Shown here piece after piece: positions 5,811 through 5,818 of a stretch of 5,818 bases of DNA. Every line of letters begins with the position of its first letter. Position 1 is the stretch's first letter. A model generated the notes under the pieces. It was not told the DNA's origin and did no database searches. It saw only the letters and a list, made by a program, of their open reading frames with translations. Location: NCBI GenBank assembly GCA_005888395.1, contig VAXF01000160.1, positions 1 to 5,818 of the forward strand, given 5' to 3'. A program made the translations under genes and the position numbers. The stretch is from Actinomycetota bacterium (GTDB taxonomy: Bacteria > Actinomycetota > Acidimicrobiia > Acidimicrobiales > AC-25).

Positions 5811-5818
5811 ATGAACGA
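5811..5818 (+). CDS. Possible start of a divergent gene, cut by the right edge
   Basis: An ATG at 5811-5813, followed by AAC, lies 7 nt after AGGA (5800-5803), a plausible Shine-Dalgarno with good spacing. It would face away from the GxGYxYP gene with about 91 bp between the two starts, room for divergent promoters. Only two full codons are inside the window, so nothing can be said about the product, and the call rests on start-site features alone. Confidence 0.25.

Overview
This is a high-GC window with GC-rich third codon positions, most likely from an actinobacterium. A secreted amidase with a Thr/Ser-rich linker and a C-terminal fibronectin-like domain is a style common in Acidimicrobiia and relatives, but the lineage is an inference and no rRNA or marker gene is present to settle it.

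The left 2.45 kb reads as accessory or eroding DNA, with almost all coding signal on the minus strand. At the left edge is the C-terminal tail of a large serine recombinase with no catalytic part. Upstream of it is a leftward set of overlapping reading frames: an intact 314-residue conserved hypothetical protein (1693 to 749), a 59-codon ORF whose start overlaps its end (759 to 583), and a frameshifted small membrane protein that begins at a GTG overlapping the 59-codon stop (586 to 399). Between 1694 and 2455 no intact gene is visible. That stretch holds a perfect 17-bp palindrome ahead of the 314-residue gene, a frame-broken remnant of unknown family, and the C-terminal part of a DUF2442-like protein.

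The right 3.3 kb is well preserved. A rightward gene (2456-3958) encodes an exported N-acetylmuramoyl-L-alanine amidase of the PGRP/amidase_2 type: signal peptide, N-terminal beta-rich domain, zinc amidase domain, Thr/Ser linker encoded by 18-bp tandem repeats, and an FN3-like domain. It converges on a leftward gene (5719-4025) for an exported GxGYxYP-family putative glycoside hydrolase, recognised from its LVNR..PRIYLL and GAGYAYP motifs. The two stops lie about 66 bp apart with no clear terminator hairpin between them. The hydrolase ribosome binding site sits in a perfect inverted repeat that could fold over it. A possible divergent gene begins at 5811 and is cut by the window edge.

The two intact right-hand genes both make exported proteins predicted to act on cell-envelope or extracellular polymers, but convergent orientation means they do not share a transcript. 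The left side looks like a site where mobile DNA inserted and then decayed. I do not see a clearly new multi-gene system. The most interesting items are the chain of overlapping small ORFs behind the 314-residue protein, and the self-masking ribosome binding site of the GxGYxYP gene.
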